A stretch of DNA of 61,817 nt from Cupriavidus campinensis (GCF_905397395.1 NZ_CAJPVH010000032.1:1-61817); one strand, 5' to 3'. Shown: positions 28,240-38,102, counted from the stretch's first letter. Notes: generated from the sequence alone by a model not told the origin. A program made the numbers and translations.

Positions 28240-30060
28240 ATGCGCGACTCGGACATGCCAGAGCCCTCTTTGAACGCGCTGCTCAACAAGATATTGCCCC
28301 CGCCCGGGCCACAACTGGATACCGAGACACGGGCCAAGCTGCTTGCCACGGTGCACCGCGTCTCGCCCACCGGCATCGCCGCGTCGGTCCTGCTGCCGTG
28401 GCTGACCGCCGCCGCCTTCTGGAGCGAGGCCAACCACATTGCCCTGCTGGCCTGGTGCGCGATCATGGCCGTGCTGACCGCCAGTGGCACCTGGTTCTAT
28501 CTTGGCTACCAGCGCGACGCTGGAAAAATGAGCCGTTCAGCGCACACGCGCAAGTGGTGGAACCACATGCGCGCCATCGCCTTCCTCACCGGCCTGACCT
28601 GGGGCAGCTCTGCGCTGCTGCACCTGTATTCCAGCTCCGTGGTGTTCTCGAGCGTGCTGTACCTGCTCACGCTCGGCGTGCTGGCGGGCGGCGCTACCTC
28701 GCAATCGCCCATCCCGTCGAACCTTGTCTTCGCGGGCGTGCCGATCCTCGTGCCGAACGTATTGCTGGCCGATTTCGCCTTCCCGAACCACGGCGGCTAC
28801 GTGCAGGTGCTGCTCGCCCTGTACGCGCTGATGCTGGCGCGCCACGCGCTGAACCTGCAGCAGACGCTGGTGCGCGCCATCCAGCTGGAGAGCGAAAGCC
28901 GCCGGCTGGCCAAGCAGTTCCAGGAGGAAAAGGAGCGCGCGCTCCACGCCAGCGAGGAGAAATCCCGCTTCCTGGCCGCCGCCAGCCACGACCTGCGCCA
29001 GCCCGTGCATGCGCTGGTCATGCTCGTGGAAGCGTTGCGTGCGCGCAACCAGTCGAGTTCGCTCCATCCGCTGGTGGAGCAGGTCGCGGCCGGCACGCAG
29101 ACCATCGACCTGCTGTTCCGGTCCTTGCTCGACCTCTCCAAGCTCGAAGGCCGCAAGGTGCTGCCGACGCTGGAGCCGTGCGAGCTGAGTTCGCTGATCA
29201 ACGATGTCATGAGCCAGTTTGCCGCCGATGCGCGCGACAGCGGCCTGACCCTGAGCCCGCGCGTGCCGAGCGAGCTGTATGCGATGGCCGAGCCGGTGCT
29301 GCTGCGCCGCGCGCTGTTCAATCTGGTGCAGAACGCGCTGCGCTATACCAAGCGCGGCGGCGTGCTGGTGACGGCGCGGCAGCGGCGCAAGCATATCCGG
29401 CTCGAAGTCTGGGACACCGGCGCCGGTATCACGCCCGAGCACCTCCCGGACATTTTCTCGCCGTATTACCAGGTCCATAACCCGCAGCGCGACCCCTCGC
29501 AGGGCCTGGGGCTGGGGCTGGCGATCTTCAAGGAATGCGTGCGCCTGATGCGCGGCACCTATGGCGTGCGCTCGGTGCCGGGCAAGGGCTCGGTGTTCTG
29601 GTTCGCGCTGGCGCCGGTGCCGGCTGAGACCGTGGAGGCCGTGCGCGCCATGCGCGCCAACATCCAGGCGCAGGAGGCCAAGCCCGAGCGGCTGCGCGGC
29701 ACGGTGCTGGTGGTGGACGACGACAGCCAGATCCGCAAGGCGTGGATCGCGCTGATGGAGGCGTGGGGCATCCGCGTGGCCTGCGCCGCCCATGGCGCCG
29801 AGGCCGACGCGCTGTTCGCCAAGGGGCTGAAGCCGGACATCATCTTCTGCGACCTGCGCCTGCCCGGCAGCGAAAATGGCCTGGATCTGCTCGAACGCTG
29901 GCAGACCACGCAGCCCCAGGCGCGCAGCGCACTGCTGACCGGAGACCTGAAATCGGCGGCGCTCCAGGCCGCCGAGGAGGCGGGCTACTTCGTGCTGCCC
30001 AAGCCGGTGGACCCGAGTAATCTGCGCATGCTGCTGCGGCGCTGGCTCCATCCGGCCTGA
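28240..30060 (+). CDS. Membrane hybrid sensor histidine kinase with receiver domain
   Basis: The 606-residue protein has about five or six hydrophobic segments in residues 40-200, then a coiled region. The HisKA H-box is 'KSRFLAAASHDLRQPVHAL' (phospho-His near residue 250). HATPase follows, with N-box 'FNLVQNALRYTKRGG', G1 'DTGAGI' and G2 'GLGLGLAIFKE'. The C-terminal receiver has 'VVDDDSQ', 'FCDLRLPG' (phospho-Asp near 538) and 'LPKPVD'. There is no periplasmic or PAS sensor, so the signal may be sensed in the membrane. It is convergent with a NarL-type regulator, its likely partner. The start could also be the ATG at 28255. Confidence 0.88.
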   Translation: MRDSDMPEPSLNALLNKILPPPGPQLDTETRAKLLATVHRVSPTGIAASVLLPWLTAAAFWSEANHIALLAWCAIMAVLTASGTWFYLGYQRDAGKMSRSAHTRKWWNHMRAIAFLTGLTWGSSALLHLYSSSVVFSSVLYLLTLGVLAGGATSQSPIPSNLVFAGVPILVPNVLLADFAFPNHGGYVQVLLALYALMLARHALNLQQTLVRAIQLESESRRLAKQFQEEKERALHASEEKSRFLAAASHDLRQPVHALVMLVEALRARNQSSSLHPLVEQVAAGTQTIDLLFRSLLDLSKLEGRKVLPTLEPCELSSLINDVMSQFAADARDSGLTLSPRVPSELYAMAEPVLLRRALFNLVQNALRYTKRGGVLVTARQRRKHIRLEVWDTGAGITPEHLPDIFSPYYQVHNPQRDPSQGLGLGLAIFKECVRLMRGTYGVRSVPGKGSVFWFALAPVPAETVEAVRAMRANIQAQEAKPERLRGTVLVVDDDSQIRKAWIALMEAWGIRVACAAHGAEADALFAKGLKPDIIFCDLRLPGSENGLDLLERWQTTQPQARSALLTGDLKSAALQAAEEAGYFVLPKPVDPSNLRMLLRRWLHPA

Positions 30061-30080
30061 CCATCGTTCGTGCTGCAATG

Positions 30081-30110
30081 CATAACGCCACCGCTCGGGG
30101 TGGCGTTATG
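30081..30110. terminator. Perfect inverted repeat between the convergent kinase and regulator
   Basis: CATAACGCCACC (30081-30092), loop GCTCGG, GGTGGCGTTATG (30099-30110): a 12-base perfect stem. There is no T-run on either strand, so if it terminates it is not a typical intrinsic terminator. Confidence 0.55.
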
Positions 30111-30131
30111 GCTTGAAGATCCTACGATGGA

Positions 30132-30791
30132 TTACTGGCGAAGCCGGAACCGTTCCATGCGCGACATGACCTGCATCCGCGTGCGCACGCCCAGCCGTTG
30201 CAGGATGGCGGAGACGTGCTCCTTGACCGTATTCTCGGTGAGCCCCAGCTTGCGGGCGATGACCTTGTTCGGCAGTCCTTCCAGCACCAGTGCGAGCACC
30301 GAGCCTTGGCGCGGCGTCAGGCCCAGCTCGGCCGGCGTCACGGGAATGCCATGGGCGGGGCCGAAGGACTGGGAGCGGCCGGAGAGCGCCTCGTCGGTGG
30401 GGAAGCTGGTATCGCCGGCCAGCACCTTGCGCACGGCGGCCGTGAAGGCGTTGGCGTCGAGGTGCTTGCCCACGAAGCCGCAGGCGGAGAGCGCCCGCGC
30501 GCGGCCCACAATCTCTGGTGTGGCCTCGGCGGACATGAAGATGAAGCGCGCGCTCGGGATCACGGTCTTGAATGCCAGCATGGCATCGAAGCCGGTACCG
30601 TCGTTCAGCCAGATATCGAGCAGCACGATATCGGGGCGCAATCCCTGGTTCAGCGAGTGGAGAGCTTCCTTGGCACTGCCCGCCGCATGGACGGCGACAT
30701 CGGGCATCACCTCCGCGAGAAATGCGGTGGTGCCTGAGAGGGCCATAGGATGATCATCGACCACCAACAAAGTCGGTGCAGCGTTCGACAT
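30132..30791 (-). CDS. NarL/LuxR-family response regulator
   Basis: The 219-residue regulator has a receiver (acidic pair Asp12-Asp13, phospho-Asp59 in 'IVLLDIWLNDG', 'FMSAEA', 'GFVGKH' with the conserved Lys). A LuxR helix-turn-helix follows at about residues 150-212 ('LTPRQGSVLALVLEGLPNKVIARKLGLTENTVKEHVSAILQRLGV'). It lies tail-to-tail with the hybrid kinase and is the natural candidate output. Targets are unknown. The 230 bases between it and purN hold both promoters, but I recognise no operator. Confidence 0.9.
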   Translation of the reverse strand: MSNAAPTLLVVDDHPMALSGTTAFLAEVMPDVAVHAAGSAKEALHSLNQGLRPDIVLLDIWLNDGTGFDAMLAFKTVIPSARFIFMSAEATPEIVGRARALSACGFVGKHLDANAFTAAVRKVLAGDTSFPTDEALSGRSQSFGPAHGIPVTPAELGLTPRQGSVLALVLEGLPNKVIARKLGLTENTVKEHVSAILQRLGVRTRMQVMSRMERFRLRQ

Positions 30792-31012
30792 GCGTATTCC
30801 CGTCTAATTTCCCGTCTCGTCCTTGTTGTCACCTACTTGCACAGTGGCGCGTGGACGTAGTGACCACTCTATCAGAGCGGGGAAGGCGTCACAATCCATC
30901 ACACAGGGGTATATGCATCGTACTGGGCACCGCGCGCCCGCGCCGGAGGTCGGTTTCGCGTGAATTAAGTACCTAATGTGCTCGCTTTGCAAGCGTTTGG
31001 ACGACAGCTTGG

Positions 31013-31018
31013 TAGAAT
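31013..31018 (+). promoter_or_regulatory. Candidate -10 box of purN; mRNA may be leaderless
   Basis: TAGAAT is followed by seven bases and the purN ATG (31026). The only -35-like hexamer, TTGCAA at 30987-30992, is 20 bases away, which is too far for a standard promoter. There is no Shine-Dalgarno sequence. Confidence 0.35.
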
Positions 31019-31025
31019 CGCGCCG

Positions 31026-31685
31026 ATGAAAAATATTGTGATCCTGATTTCCGGGCGTGGCAGCAACATGGAAGCCATCGTCCGGGCCTGTGCCGCCGAG
31101 CAGTGGCCGGGGCGCGTGGCGGCGGTGCTGTCGAACCGTCCCGACGCCAGCGGTCTGGCGTTTGCGGCGGAACACGGCATTGCCACGGGCGTGGTGGACC
31201 ACAAGCAGTACCCCGATCGTGCCGGTTTTGATGCGGCGATGCGCAATGCCATCGACGCGCACCAGCCCGATCTCGTTGTGCTGGCGGGCTTCATGCGCAT
31301 TCTGACGCCCGAGTTCGTGGAGCATTACGCGGGCCGCATGCTGAATATCCACCCGTCGCTGCTGCCCAGTTTCCCGGGACTCCATACCCATCGCCAGGCC
31401 CTCGAGGCCGGCGTCAAGTTTCACGGGGCGACGGTCCATTTCGTCACTCCGGAGCTCGATCATGGTCCGATCGTGCTGCAAGCAGCACTCGATGTTCTGC
31501 CTGGCGACACTCCGGAGTCGCTCGCCACGCGTTTGCTCGACTGCGAGCATGTGATGTATCCCCGCGCCGTCCGCTGGTTTGTGGAAGACCGTCTGCAGGT
31601 ACGCGACGGCGTGGTTCAAGTTCAACCGGCCGAACCCCAGTGGTTGCTGGCCCTCTCCGCTCCGGCGGCAGGCATCTCTCAATGA
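31026..31685 (+). CDS. purN: Phosphoribosylglycinamide formyltransferase
   Basis: PurN formylates GAR with 10-formyl-THF in purine synthesis. The 219-residue protein starts MKNIVILISGRGSNMEAI. It has 'LAGFMRILTPEFVEHYAGRMLNIHPSLLPSFPG' (catalytic Asn-Ile-His and the HPSLLP loop), 'HGATVHFVTPELDHGPIV' with the catalytic Asp, and a normal C-terminus. An upstream in-frame start at 30978 exists but lies before the probable promoter. Its TGA overlaps the next ATG as ATGA. Confidence 0.96.
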   Translation: MKNIVILISGRGSNMEAIVRACAAEQWPGRVAAVLSNRPDASGLAFAAEHGIATGVVDHKQYPDRAGFDAAMRNAIDAHQPDLVVLAGFMRILTPEFVEHYAGRMLNIHPSLLPSFPGLHTHRQALEAGVKFHGATVHFVTPELDHGPIVLQAALDVLPGDTPESLATRLLDCEHVMYPRAVRWFVEDRLQVRDGVVQVQPAEPQWLLALSAPAAGISQ

Positions 31686-33085
31686 GTCGTAATCCCGCAA
31701 CACCTCAGGACAACCGCCAGCGTTCGCGCAGCAGCAAAGGCAAGGGCAGCCCCATCCGCAAGGCCGCCACGCCGCGCCCGCAAGGGGTGGATGGCGCATA
31801 TGGGCGCTCGGGGAGCGGCCTGCAGGCGTTCCACCTGCAACACATCGAGCGGCTGCTGGGCAAGGTGCTGCTGTTCGCGCGCCCGGCCGACGCCGTGGTC
31901 AGCTATTACTTCCGCGAGAACGCGAAGCTCGGCCATCGGGATCGCGGCATCATCGCCGAGGCGATCTACGCAGTGTTGCGCCGACGCGTCGAATTCGGCC
32001 AATTCGCCGAAAGCGGCACCGGTGCGGCCACCCGCCGGCTGGGCCTGCTCGGCCTCGCCGCAACGCTGGGCCGCGATGTCCTGAGCCCGTTCCTCTACCC
32101 GGACGAAGCCGAGTGGCTGGACCGGCTGACGACGATTGAGCGCTCCAGCCTCTCGCCGCGCGTGCGCGCCAACCTGCCGGAATGGCTCTACGACGACCTC
32201 GTCGCGCGCCATGGCGAAGCCTTCACCACCGCCCTCGGCGATGCCTGGCTGCGCCCCGCGCCGCTTGACCTGCGTGTGAATACGGCGAAGATCTCCCGCG
32301 AAGAGGCCCTGGCCGAGCTGGAAACGGCTGGTATCGCCGCCGAAGTCGCCCCGATGTCCCCCGCCGGCATCCGCCTCAAGGGCAAGCCCGCGCTGAACCA
32401 GTTGCCGCTGTTTATCAACGGCGGCGTGGAGGTGCAGGACGAAGGCAGCCAGTTGCTGTGCCACCTCGTGGCGCCCAAGCGTGGCGAGATGGTCGTGGAC
32501 TTCTGCGCGGGCGCCGGCGGCAAGACGCTCTCGCTGGGCGCCGCCATGCGCTCGACCGGCCGGCTCTACGCCTTCGACGTGTCCGAGAAGCGGCTGGCCA
32601 ACCTGAAGCCGCGTCTGGCGCGCAGCGGGCTGTCGAACGTGCATCCGGTGCTGATCGATTCCGAACGCGACGCCAAGATCAAGCGTCTGGCCGGCAAGAT
32701 TGACCGCGTGCTGGTGGACGCGCCTTGCAGCGGCCTGGGCACCCTGCGCCGCAACCCCGACCTGAAGTGGCGCCAGTCACCGGAGTCGGTGCTCGAATTG
32801 ACCGCCAAGCAGTCGGCCATCCTTGATTCGGCTGCCCGGCTGGTGAAGGGTGGCGGACGTGTTGTGTACGCCACGTGCAGCGTGCTGGAAGCCGAAAACG
32901 AGGCGATCATCCGCGATTTCCTGGCAACCCACGAGAATTTCCGTCTGGTGCCCGTGGCCGAGGTGCTGGCCGAGCAGAAGATCGAAGTGCCGGAATTGCC
33001 GGCAGAAGGCGGCATGTTGGCGCTGTATCCGCACATCCATCAGACCGATGGCTTCTTTGCGGCGGTGCTGGAACGTACCCGATAA
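31682..33085 (+). CDS. RsmB/NOP-family rRNA m5C methyltransferase
   Basis: The 467-residue SAM-dependent methyltransferase has an N-terminal basic tail and a helical NusB-like region (about residues 35-160). The catalytic domain shows 'VDFCAGAGGKTLSLGA' (SAM binding), 'VDAPCSGLGTLRRNPDLKW' (motif IV Cys) and 'VYATCSVLEAENE' (motif VI nucleophile Cys). This fits the RsmB group (m5C967 of 16S rRNA in E. coli), but a second RsmB paralogue near fmt is common in the order, so I leave the gene name open. It is coupled to purN. Confidence 0.88.
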   Translation: MSRNPATPQDNRQRSRSSKGKGSPIRKAATPRPQGVDGAYGRSGSGLQAFHLQHIERLLGKVLLFARPADAVVSYYFRENAKLGHRDRGIIAEAIYAVLRRRVEFGQFAESGTGAATRRLGLLGLAATLGRDVLSPFLYPDEAEWLDRLTTIERSSLSPRVRANLPEWLYDDLVARHGEAFTTALGDAWLRPAPLDLRVNTAKISREEALAELETAGIAAEVAPMSPAGIRLKGKPALNQLPLFINGGVEVQDEGSQLLCHLVAPKRGEMVVDFCAGAGGKTLSLGAAMRSTGRLYAFDVSEKRLANLKPRLARSGLSNVHPVLIDSERDAKIKRLAGKIDRVLVDAPCSGLGTLRRNPDLKWRQSPESVLELTAKQSAILDSAARLVKGGGRVVYATCSVLEAENEAIIRDFLATHENFRLVPVAEVLAEQKIEVPELPAEGGMLALYPHIHQTDGFFAAVLERTR

Positions 33086-33097
33086 GCCCCGGCATCC

Positions 33098-34411
33098 ATG
33101 GAGCATTCCGGATTTGGCAAGATGCTTGACGACCTGCTCCGCGATGCGGGCGGGCCGGGCTTCTTCTGGCAGCTGGGGGTCCTGGCTGCCTGCCTGCTGG
33201 TGGCATGGCCGCTTGCGCGCCATGTGACCGGACGGCTGGAAGCGCGCTACGAATCGTCGAGTTTCTCGCTCAGGCTGGCCGCCGTCAGCCTTGAGCGGGC
33301 GATGTTTCCGCTGATTGGCTGGTTGCTGGTCCTGACGGCGCGCTTCGCGCTGGCGCCCTTCCTGTCAATCAGCGTGCTGCGGCTGGCGCTGGTGCCGCTG
33401 TTCGGTATCAGCTCGCTTTATGTCGGCTTCTACATCCTGCGGCGCGTATTGTCGGGCAACGGGCAGTTGCACGGCATGCTGGTGCTGGTGGAGAAGGTGC
33501 TCACCACGGTGGTCTGGCTCGGCATGGCGCTGTATGTGCTGGGCGTGCTGTCCGATGTGATGGCGTGGATGCATGCGGTGCGCTTCTCGATCGGCGGCAA
33601 GCACGACGTCAGCCTGGCCAGCACACTGATGGGCGTGGTCTGGATTCTGCTGACCGTGCTCGCGGCGATGTGGTTCGGCTCCTGGCTCGAGGAGCGGCTG
33701 ATGCGCGCGCCGAGCCTGGACTCGAACCTCAAGGTGGTGCTCACGCGCATCGCCAAGGCGCTGCTGCTGCTGGTGTCGCTGCTGCTGAGCCTGTCGCTGG
33801 TCGGCATTGACCTGACCGTGCTGTCGGTCTTCGGCGGCGCGCTGGGCGTGGGCCTCGGCCTGGGTCTGCAGAAGATCGCCAGCAACTACATCTCGGGCTT
33901 CATCATCCTGCTGGACCGCTCGGTCAAGCTCGGCGACCAGATCACGGTGGACAAGTACACCGGAATCGTCTCGCAGATCCGCACCCGCTACACCGTGGTC
34001 CGGAATGGCGATGGCGAGACGCTTGTGCCGAATGAGCAACTTGTTGCCCAATCGGTGCAGAACCATTCGTTTTCGGGCACCAATGTGCGCGTGGCGACAC
34101 GCGTGCAGGCCGACTACGCCGCCGACCCCGAAACCGTGATCACCTTGCTGCAGGATTGCGTGCGCGGCCTGCCGCGCGTGCTGCCCGAGCCGGCCCCGGC
34201 TGCCTTTCTCGTCATGTTCGCGGACAGCGGCATCGAATACGAGGTGGCGGTCAATATCGCCGACCCGCAAAACGGCAAGCTCGGCGTGCAATCGGCGATG
34301 AATCGTGCCATTTGGCGCACTTTCCGCGAGCATGGCATCTCGATTCCGTATCCGCAGCGGGAAATGCGTGTCCTGGCGGCGGATGCGGCGTCCGCGCCAC
34401 CCCTTGCATGA
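33098..34411 (+). CDS. MscS-family small-conductance mechanosensitive channel
   Basis: The 437-residue membrane protein has about five hydrophobic segments. The last is the pore-lining, Gly/Ala-rich helix 'SVFGGALGVGLGLGLQKIASNYISGFIILLDRSVKLGDQI', the hallmark of MscS. The cytoplasmic beta domain with 'RYTVVRNGDGETLVPNEQLVAQSVQNHSFS' comes next. The channel opens under membrane tension to release solutes. More helices than E. coli MscS place it with the YbdG/YnaI-like larger forms. It follows the methyltransferase by 12 bases. Confidence 0.92.
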   Translation: MEHSGFGKMLDDLLRDAGGPGFFWQLGVLAACLLVAWPLARHVTGRLEARYESSSFSLRLAAVSLERAMFPLIGWLLVLTARFALAPFLSISVLRLALVPLFGISSLYVGFYILRRVLSGNGQLHGMLVLVEKVLTTVVWLGMALYVLGVLSDVMAWMHAVRFSIGGKHDVSLASTLMGVVWILLTVLAAMWFGSWLEERLMRAPSLDSNLKVVLTRIAKALLLLVSLLLSLSLVGIDLTVLSVFGGALGVGLGLGLQKIASNYISGFIILLDRSVKLGDQITVDKYTGIVSQIRTRYTVVRNGDGETLVPNEQLVAQSVQNHSFSGTNVRVATRVQADYAADPETVITLLQDCVRGLPRVLPEPAPAAFLVMFADSGIEYEVAVNIADPQNGKLGVQSAMNRAIWRTFREHGISIPYPQREMRVLAADAASAPPLA

Positions 34412-34713
34412 AAGGGGAACGAAAGCCACGGGGGCTACTCAAAGTCGGGGAAAAAGCGGATGTTCGAGTCGCGCCGATCCGGTAGAATACCGGGCTGACG
34501 CGCGCCTGCAGAGCAAGCCGCAGCCCCACATCAGACAGCCGCCAGATTGCAGCGGCTCGTGCCTTCGCCCGGCTCCCATACTGTCTCGACAGGTTGCGCC
34601 AGGCGCCAGTAATAATCGCAATCGCCTGATTTCGCAGTCTTTTTTCTGCGCGTTCGCCGCGCCGCACCATCGTGCCGCGCTGCAAGACCTTCGATTCACA
34701 GACGGAGAACAGT
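34412..34713. other. 302-base intergenic region before the desaturase
   Basis: No gene or stable repeat was found. It contains a TAGAAT at about 34491-34496 that could be a -10 box for the desaturase, without a convincing -35. It also has a short palindromic stretch CTGTCTCGACAG at 34581-34592. Confidence 0.3.
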
Positions 34714-35904
34714 TTGTTCGACTCAATTCTTGACTGGGCCGCCAACGGCCTTGCCAACTGGTCCTGGTGGGAGATCGTGATCTACACCCTCGTGGTGACG
34801 CACATCACGATCGCCGGCGTGACCATTTTCCTGCACCGCTGCATGGCGCACCGGTCGCTGGATCTGCACCCTATTGCGCAGCACTTCTTCCGCTTCTGGC
34901 TGTGGCTGACGACGGGCATGGTGACCAAGGAATGGACCGCCATCCACCGCAAGCACCACGCCAAGTGCGAGACCGAGGACGATCCGCACAGCCCGCAGAC
35001 CCGCGGCATCCGCAAGGTGCTGCTGGAAGGCGCGGAGCTGTATCGCGAGGAAGCCAAGAACAAGGAAACCATCGCCAAGTTCGGCCATGGCACGCCTGAC
35101 GACTGGGTCGAGCGTAACGTGTACTCGCGCTTCGCCTGGCAGGGCGTTGGCCTGATGCTGATCATCGACGTGGCGCTGTTCGGCGTGATCGGCCTGTCGG
35201 TCTGGGCCGTACAGATGCTCTGGATCCCGATCCACGCGGCCGGCATCATCAACGGCCTGGGCCACTGGTGGGGCTATCGCAACTACGATTGCGAGGATGC
35301 TTCGACCAACGTGTCGCCGTGGGGCTTCATCATTGGCGGCGAAGAGCTGCACAACAACCACCACACGTACCCGACGTCAGCCAAGTTCTCGATCAAGTGG
35401 TACGAGATCGATGTGGGCTGGTGGTACATCCGCGCGATGCAGGCCGTGGGGCTGGCCAAGGTCAAGAAGACCCCGCCCAAGGCCCGTCTGGTGGATGCCC
35501 GCCCGGTGGACCACAACACGCTGGAAGCGATCATCGCCAACCGCTACGACGTCATGGCGCGCTACGCCAAGGCCGTGAAGAGCGCGTACAACGAGGAACT
35601 GGAGAAGCTGAAGGAAGGCCGCGCGGCCGACTACAGCCACTTCGAGCTTGCCCGCAAGTGGTTCCATCGCGAGGAAGGCAAGCTGGCCGCGCCGCAGCGC
35701 CAGCAACTGGCCAGCATCGTCGAGCAGAACAAGGCGCTGCATACCTTCGTGGAAATGCGCCGCGAGCTCGCCGCGATCTGGGGCCGTTCGAGCCTCACGC
35801 GCGAACAGCTGCTCCAGCAACTGCAGGCGTGGTGCCATCGCGCCGAAGCCAGCGGTATCCAGGCCCTGCAAGAGTTTTCGCTGCGCCTGCGCCGGTACGC
35901 CTGA
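34714..35904 (+). CDS. Acyl-lipid/acyl-CoA fatty-acid desaturase
   Basis: The 396-residue membrane enzyme has the three histidine boxes of delta-9-type desaturases: 'HRCMAHR', 'HRKHHAKC' and 'HNNHHTYP', between hydrophobic stretches. The family introduces a double bond into fatty acyl chains with oxygen and a di-iron centre. The C-terminal 130 residues are helical and absent from short desaturases. The start is a TTG (34714) with GGAG seven bases upstream. No in-frame ATG fits, since the one at 34672 lacks family similarity. Confidence 0.9.
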   Translation: MFDSILDWAANGLANWSWWEIVIYTLVVTHITIAGVTIFLHRCMAHRSLDLHPIAQHFFRFWLWLTTGMVTKEWTAIHRKHHAKCETEDDPHSPQTRGIRKVLLEGAELYREEAKNKETIAKFGHGTPDDWVERNVYSRFAWQGVGLMLIIDVALFGVIGLSVWAVQMLWIPIHAAGIINGLGHWWGYRNYDCEDASTNVSPWGFIIGGEELHNNHHTYPTSAKFSIKWYEIDVGWWYIRAMQAVGLAKVKKTPPKARLVDARPVDHNTLEAIIANRYDVMARYAKAVKSAYNEELEKLKEGRAADYSHFELARKWFHREEGKLAAPQRQQLASIVEQNKALHTFVEMRRELAAIWGRSSLTREQLLQQLQAWCHRAEASGIQALQEFSLRLRRYA

Positions 35905-35930
35905 TACAATTCGCGTCGCGCCCGCATGGT

Positions 35931-35957
35931 AAAAGCCCCGCCCCTGGCGGGGCTTTT
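35931..35957 (+). terminator. Intrinsic terminator after the desaturase
   Basis: AAAAGCCCCGCC (35931-35942), loop CCT, GGCGGGGCTTTT (35946-35957), then CTTTT. Confidence 0.9.
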
Positions 35958-36043
35958 CTTTTCGCTACACTCCCCCATGTCCAGGTCAGACCGCGTGCTT
36001 CCAAGCGCGGCGGCCCACGGGTGCCCCGAGGAGTACTGCTGAG

Positions 36044-37198
36044 ATGACCCCACAAACGATCAAGGCCGTCGAGTTCGAGAAACCGAACCTGACGGATACC
36101 GAAAGCGCAGCCGGCGGCAGTTGCGTGGCTCATGCCTGGGCCAAAGTGCCGCCCGCGCTGACCCCCGACGAGCGCCAGGGGCTCAAGGCCCGCATCCGCA
36201 AGCTGCTCAAGGAGCGCAACGCGGTGCTCGTGGCGCACTATTACGTCGATGCCGACCTGCAGGACCTAGCCGAGGAAACCGGCGGCTGCGTGTCGGATTC
36301 GCTGGAAATGGCGCGCTTCGGCCGCGATCATGCCGCCCAGACGCTGGTCGTGGCCGGCGTGCGCTTCATGGGCGAGACCGCCAAGATCCTGAGCCCCGAG
36401 AAGACCATCCTGATGCCGGACCTCGACGCTACGTGCTCGCTGGACCTCGGCTGCCCGGCGGACGAATTCTCGGCATTCTGCGATGCCCACCCGGATCGCA
36501 CGGTGGTGGTCTACGCCAATACCAGTGCGGCCGTGAAGGCCCGTGCGGACTGGATGGTGACGTCCAGCATCGGCCTGAAAATCGTCGAACATCTACACGC
36601 GCGCGGCGAAAAGATTCTCTGGGCGCCGGACAAGCACCTCGGCAGCTACATCCAGAAGGAAACCGGTGCCGACATGCTGCTGTGGCAGGGCTCCTGCCTG
36701 GTGCATGACGAGTTCAAGGGCATCGAACTGGACCTGCTGCGCAAGGACTATCCAAACGCCAAGATCCTGGTGCACCCCGAATCGCCGGCCAATGTGGTGG
36801 CGCAGGCAGACGTGGTGGGTTCCACGAGCCAGCTGATTGCGGCAGCCCAGCACCTCGACGCCAACGAATTCATCGTGGCCACTGACAACGGCATCCTGCA
36901 CAAGATGCGGATGGCCGCGCCGGGCAAGCATTTCATTGAGGCCCCCACGGCCGGCAACAGCGCCACCTGCAAGAGCTGCGCGCATTGCCCGTGGATGGCC
37001 ATGAATGCACTGACGAATCTGGCCGAAGTGCTGGAAACGGGGCGCAACGAGATCCATGTGGACCCGATCATCGGCCAGCGCGCTGTTACCTGCATCGAGC
37101 GGATGCTCGACTTCGCCGCACAGCAGAAGGCCAATGTGCGCCCGGCCAGCGATCTGGCCCAGGCGGGCGCGCTGTTCCAGGGAGTGGGCCCGGCATGA
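36044..37198 (+). CDS. nadA: Quinolinate synthase
   Basis: NadA condenses iminoaspartate and dihydroxyacetone phosphate to quinolinate using a 4Fe-4S cluster. The 384-residue protein has '[30 protein letters not shown]' and '[32 protein letters not shown]'. Further on are '[22 protein letters not shown]' and the cluster Cys near the C-terminus in '[17 protein letters not shown]'. Its TGA overlaps the nadC ATG (ATGA). nadB, whose product feeds NadA, faces this pair. Confidence 0.96.
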   Translation: MTPQTIKAVEFEKPNLTDTESAAGGSCVAHAWAKVPPALTPDERQGLKARIRKLLKERNAVLVAHYYVDADLQDLAEETGGCVSDSLEMARFGRDHAAQTLVVAGVRFMGETAKILSPEKTILMPDLDATCSLDLGCPADEFSAFCDAHPDRTVVVYANTSAAVKARADWMVTSSIGLKIVEHLHARGEKILWAPDKHLGSYIQKETGADMLLWQGSCLVHDEFKGIELDLLRKDYPNAKILVHPESPANVVAQADVVGSTSQLIAAAQHLDANEFIVATDNGILHKMRMAAPGKHFIEAPTAGNSATCKSCAHCPWMAMNALTNLAEVLETGRNEIHVDPIIGQRAVTCIERMLDFAAQQKANVRPASDLAQAGALFQGVGPA

Positions 37199-38058
37199 CC
37201 CTGAATTCCGTGTTCGAGAGTTACGGCCCGGCGCTGCAAGCGGCGCTGGCGGCCAACGTACAGGCGGCAATTGCCGAGGATGTGGGCACCGGCGACCTGA
37301 CGGGTCTGCTGATTCCGGCCGACAAGCCCGTGCGGGCGCGCGTGATCGTGCGCGAGAGTGCGGTGCTGTGCGGCCAGCCCTGGTTCGACGCATGCATGGC
37401 GGCCGTCGACGCGCGGCTTCAGGTGCGTTGGCTCAAGGAGGAAGGCGCGCGGATGGCGCCCGATGACGTGGTGTGCGAGATCGCCGGTCCGGCGCGCGCG
37501 CTGCTGACGGCGGAGCGCCCATCGCTGAACTTCCTGCAACTGCTGTCCGGCGTGGCCACGGCCACCCGGCGCTATGCGGATCTGATTGCCGACACGCGGG
37601 CCCGTGTGCTCGACACCCGCAAGACGCTGCCGGGCCTGCGCCTGGCGCAGAAGTACGCGGTGCGCATCGGCGGCGGCGAGAACCAGCGGCTCGCGCTCTA
37701 TGACGGCATCCTGATCAAGGAAAACCATATCGCGGCGGCGGGCAGCATCACGGCGGCCATGCAGGCCGCGCTGGCGCTGGGCACGGACGCTTCGGTGCAG
37801 ATCGAGGTGGAATCGATCGCCGAACTGAAAGAAGCGCTGGCTGCCGGCGCCAAATCGGTGCTGATCGACAACTTTACGGTGCCGATGATGCGCGAAGCGG
37901 TGGAAATCAACCGTGGGCGGGCCCTGCTGGAGGTGTCGGGTGGCGTCAATGCCGAGTCGATCCGGGAATTCGCCGAGACGGGCGTGGACCGGATCTCGGT
38001 GGGCGCGCTGACCAAGGATGTGCGCGCGACCGACTATTCGCTGCGGATCGTCGGATAA
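37195..38058 (+). CDS. nadC: Nicotinate-nucleotide pyrophosphorylase (carboxylating)
   Basis: NadC converts quinolinate and PRPP to nicotinate mononucleotide and CO2. The 287-residue protein shows '[13 protein letters not shown]' and '[19 protein letters not shown]'. The substrate loop is '[41 protein letters not shown]', and the barrel ends in '[30 protein letters not shown]'. It is translationally coupled to nadA and ends at a terminator. Confidence 0.96.
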   Translation: MTLNSVFESYGPALQAALAANVQAAIAEDVGTGDLTGLLIPADKPVRARVIVRESAVLCGQPWFDACMAAVDARLQVRWLKEEGARMAPDDVVCEIAGPARALLTAERPSLNFLQLLSGVATATRRYADLIADTRARVLDTRKTLPGLRLAQKYAVRIGGGENQRLALYDGILIKENHIAAAGSITAAMQAALALGTDASVQIEVESIAELKEALAAGAKSVLIDNFTVPMMREAVEINRGRALLEVSGGVNAESIREFAETGVDRISVGALTKDVRATDYSLRIVG

Positions 38059-38102
38059 CGCCTGCCAAGATCGGCAAAGCGTGCAGCGAGGAAGCAAGGG
38101 AA

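Noticed and set aside
34581..34592. CTGTCTCGACAG as a LexA- or HutC-like site
   Set aside because: Too short for a CTG-N10-CAG LexA site and different from the HutC motif in the central bases; probably chance.
35903..35957. A TACAAT just after the desaturase stop followed by a hairpin, resembling a tiny RNA gene
   Set aside because: No -35, and the hairpin is fully explained as the desaturase terminator.
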